Below, piece by piece: positions 7,713-9,032 of a DNA stretch of 9,032 nt. Origin of the DNA: UPXZ01 sp964634605 (lineage in GTDB: Bacteria > Bacteroidota > Bacteroidia > Bacteroidales > Paludibacteraceae); the NCBI GenBank assembly GCA_964634605.1, contig CAZWLJ010000069.1:1-9032 (forward strand), written 5' to 3'. Positions within the stretch are counted from its first letter, which is position 1. Each line of letters starts with the position of its first letter. The position numbers and the translations under genes are program-made. Under the pieces are notes generated by a model, which saw only the letters and a program-made list of their open reading frames with translations, did no database searches and had not been told where the DNA came from.

Positions 7713-8153
7713 ATGATCATAATTTTCAAGTCGTTTTTAGTTGTTTTACTGCTTTCTTCATTTAGTGTTCAAAAGCAGGAAACCTACTCATTAACAGTTG
7801 ATGTGAGTGAATTGCGAAATTCAAAAGGCACTGTCCTCTTCGCATTGTACAACAGAGAAGATGCATTCCCCGATGAGCATTACAAAAAGTATTTCAAAAA
7901 ACTTACCGGGGAAATAGTAAACGGGGCATCGACTGTAACATTCAAAAACCTGCTGGAAGGAAAATATGCGGTGAGTCTTTTGCACGATGAAAACAATGAC
8001 GGGAAAATTAAAAAAGGAATCATCTTACCCAAGGAGGGTATCGGTTTTTCCAATTTTCGATCCATTGGTATTTCAAACAAGCCTACATTTTCAAAAGCCT
8101 CTTTTAGTGTGCTGAGCGACAAAAAGATAAAGATCAATATTATATACTTATAA
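7713..8153 (+). CDS. Exported DUF2141 family protein
   Basis: This 146-residue protein has an N-terminal hydrophobic segment (about 3-18) that looks like a signal peptide, and no clear lipobox. The mature part matches the DUF2141 pattern: a beta-rich domain with VLFALYNREDAFP (41-53), then HDENNDGK (91-98, the conserved acidic turn) and PKEGIGFSN (106-114). Proteins of this family are secreted or periplasmic and their function is not known. The acidic DENNDG turn might bind calcium, which is inference. It starts 1 nt after the transporter stop, so it is very likely the last gene of the operon and made together with the pump. I see no clear terminator after it. Confidence 0.88.
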   Translation: MIIIFKSFLVVLLLSSFSVQKQETYSLTVDVSELRNSKGTVLFALYNREDAFPDEHYKKYFKKLTGEIVNGASTVTFKNLLEGKYAVSLLHDENNDGKIKKGIILPKEGIGFSNFRSIGISNKPTFSKASFSVLSDKKIKINIIYL

Positions 8154-8229
8154 AGGATGAAATAATGCTCACTTTTGATATTGATTTCTATCTTCCTTGT
8201 CCTTCAAGCATATAGGATAGGAAAGAGAC

Positions 8230-8415
8230 TCAATACCCCAGATTGGGCTTTCTATAATTTCGCCGGTCAATCAGGCGAATAGATATATAACTTTTCCTAC
8301 TGATATCGTTAATATTGAACCACTCTGGTTCGAAGGGAATGTTATCTCGAATTTCTACTTGAAACAACTGGCAATAGTCATAAATCCCACTGTCCGAGAT
8401 TGGATGACATATTAT
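8230..8415 (-). pseudogene. 3' end of an unidentified minus-strand gene, apparently cut by the insertion sequence
   Basis: On the minus strand a frame is open from 8415 down to a TGA at 8232-8230, giving 61 residues. It includes YDYCQLFQVEIRDN, PFEPEWFNINDI and, at the end, LIDRRNYRKPNLGY. The mix of charged and aromatic residues looks like real protein, more so than the overlapping plus-strand frame (ERDSIP... NPTVRDW). An in-frame TGA at 8421-8419 stops it as soon as it enters the presumed insertion sequence. The rest of the gene would lie beyond that element, outside the window. It would converge on the efflux operon. I do not recognise the family. It could instead be a chance open frame in intergenic DNA. 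Confidence 0.42.
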
Positions 8416-8462
8416 GGATCACCAGCAAAACCCTGTGGATTTAACATATTTATAGTTTATCT

Positions 8463-8496
8463 TTTGGCTTCATCTCTTGGTTTCTTTGTAGCTTTG
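8463..8496 (+). promoter_or_regulatory. Candidate promoter of the insertion-sequence ORFs
   Basis: TAGCTTTG at 8489-8496 matches the -7 consensus TAnnTTTG exactly. TTTG at 8463-8466 lies 22 bp upstream, slightly more than the usual 19-21. Transcription would begin near 8502, about 13 nt before the ATG at 8515. Confidence 0.4.
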
Positions 8497-8514
8497 TTTT
8501 CAAATCATACCGTC

Positions 8515-8865
8515 ATGAATCCATACATTGCGTTAGCCAAATTGATGCTCCCTCAGGAGATCAGTGAGTCCTTTGATTTAGTGAAAGTAGAAGAGAAAAA
8601 CGTAGCCCTCGAAAAGCTTCTCCATCTGTATCTTGATGAGTTTGAAACACCTCCAAATCACCGCACCGATCTTAAACCCAACGGTTTTTACCCTGAAACT
8701 TTGATGGGAGACTTTCCTATACGTGACAGGAAGGTGGTGCTTCATGTACGCCGCCGCAGATGGCTTGACCCGCACGGGGAGAGTGTTTCCACGGACTGGT
8801 CGTTGATCTGTAAAGGCACCCGCTACTCGAAGGAGTTTGCGGCTTTTTTAAAAGAGTTTGCTTGA
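8515..8865 (+). CDS. ISAon1-type transposase N-terminal region protein (first ORF)
   Basis: This 116-residue protein resembles the small first ORF of ISAon1-like elements. Visible landmarks are LMLPQEISESFDLVKVEE near the start (residues 10-27), HLYLDEFETPP (40-50), NGFYPETLMGDFPIRDRKV (60-78), LHVRRRRWLDP (80-90), and DWSLICKGTRYSKEFAAFLK near the end. The basic, aromatic middle suggests DNA binding. The frame is open upstream to an ATG at 8359, but that would extend past the predicted IS end with sequence unlike the family, so ATG 8515 is preferred. It lies just after the candidate promoter and overlaps the transposase ORF. It probably acts with the second ORF's DDE domain in transposition, but whether as a separate subunit or as a fusion is not clear. 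Confidence 0.8.
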   Translation: MNPYIALAKLMLPQEISESFDLVKVEEKNVALEKLLHLYLDEFETPPNHRTDLKPNGFYPETLMGDFPIRDRKVVLHVRRRRWLDPHGESVSTDWSLICKGTRYSKEFAAFLKEFA

Positions 8866-9032
8866 TAAGTACCCGATTACTGGCCGCTCTCTTGAGCGTT
8901 TTTACCCTATCCAAGGTGATCTGTTTGAACGGGCTTACAAACAGCACCTAAGTGGTTTTACGGAATGGGAAGATGCTTCACATGCACAGGATTGGCTTAT
9001 CTTTCCAGAGAATATTAGTCCTCATCTGAGTA
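8858..9032 (+). CDS. ISAon1-type transposase, second ORF (N-terminal part only)
   Basis: This frame lies one base ahead (+1) of the first ORF and is open from 8852 (after a TAA at 8849-8851) to the window end. It reads LLDKYPITGRSLERFYPIQG, then YKQHLSGFTEWEDASHAQDW and LIFPENISPHLS, which matches the opening of the ISAon1-type transposase. In those proteins an IDE motif with the first catalytic acid follows immediately, so it should lie just past 9032. No ATG is available. A TTG at 8858 could start it, overlapping the first ORF's stop, or ribosomes could shift frame. The catalytic domain is outside the window, so activity cannot be judged. Confidence 0.75.
   Translation, partial: MLDKYPITGRSLERFYPIQGDLFERAYKQHLSGFTEWEDASHAQDWLIFPENISPHLS

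Larger units (their letters stand above)
201..8153 (+). other. Predicted eight-gene efflux operon
   Basis: Eight same-strand genes follow one another with gaps of 34, 2 and 52 nt, an 8-nt overlap, then 25, 5 and 1 nt. Only one convincing promoter is seen, ahead of the first gene. The content is one pump (channel, adaptor, transporter), two regulators and three accessory proteins. The 52-nt gap before TetR 2 is the likeliest place for an internal promoter, but no TAnnTTTG match is present there. Confidence 0.75.
8416..9032 (+). mobile_element. ISAon1-like insertion sequence, left part (runs off the window)
   Basis: The two ORFs at 8515-8865 and from 8858 onward match the two-ORF layout of ISAon1-type elements in Bacteroidota, from memory of those proteins. 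The left end is placed at GG (8416-8417), within GGATCACCAGC. The minus-strand gene frame breaks there, and the preceding octamer CATATTAT (8408-8415) would suit an AT-rich target duplication. ISL3-like elements have GG ends and 8-bp duplications, and I think this group is related to them, but I am not certain. The right end is not present, so the boundary cannot be proven here and may be off by some tens of bases. Confidence 0.6.

Noticed and set aside
8154..8229. Search for a bidirectional terminator between the convergent genes
   Set aside because: Only a 4-bp stem (CTTG...CAAG near 8198-8210) and imperfect CTATCTTCC / GGATAGGAA similarity were found. That is not enough to call a terminator.
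8251..8280. Hairpin TTCGCC...GGCGAA as a terminator for the operon or the minus-strand gene
   Set aside because: The stem is only 6 bp with a 9-nt loop and no T-tract, and it lies inside the minus-strand reading frame.
8359..8514. N-terminal extension of the first IS ORF to ATG 8359
   Set aside because: These 52 codons cross the predicted IS end and do not resemble the family. The match to ISAon1-type proteins begins after ATG 8515.
8578..8947. Minus-strand ORFs of 65 and 76 codons over the IS genes
   Set aside because: They are antisense to the recognisable transposase ORFs and show no family features.

Overview
The window looks like chromosomal DNA of a member of the Bacteroidota, most likely a Bacteroidales/Marinilabiliales-type organism. 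Three things point there: Bacteroidota-type promoter elements (TTTG-like -33 and TAnnTTTG -7), start codons without Shine-Dalgarno sites, and gene families typical of that phylum (the small cupin, DUF2141, an ISAon1-type insertion sequence). No RNA gene, CRISPR array or replication origin was seen.

Region 1 (1-200) is a regulatory region. It holds a long-armed inverted repeat (8-52), a perfect 12-bp palindrome (88-99) that could be a repressor operator, and a good promoter match (120-151).

Region 2 (201-8153) is eight genes on the + strand, closely packed and probably one operon: cupin, TetR regulator 1, a four-helix membrane protein, TetR regulator 2, then a complete tripartite RND efflux pump (TolC-type outer membrane channel, periplasmic adaptor, inner membrane transporter) and an exported DUF2141 protein. 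Gaps are 34, 2 and 52 nt, then an 8-nt overlap, then 25, 5 and 1 nt. The transporter keeps the proton-relay residues Asp401, Asp402 and Lys930. The pump should export an unknown hydrophobic or amphiphilic substrate across both membranes, with one or both TetR proteins sensing it. The cupin, the membrane protein and the DUF2141 protein are accessories of unknown role.

Region 3 (8154-9032) is different. Nothing convincing lies in 8154-8229. From 8415 down to 8230 the minus strand encodes what looks like the last 61 codons of a gene converging on the operon. That frame is cut at about 8416, where an ISAon1-like insertion sequence seems to begin with GG next to an AT-rich octamer. The element carries its own promoter candidate, a complete small first ORF (8515-8865) and the start of the second, transposase ORF in another frame, which runs off the window.

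The efflux genes belong to known families. The less ordinary points are the pairing of two related but diverged TetR regulators inside one pump operon, the operator-like palindrome, and the gene apparently broken by the insertion sequence.
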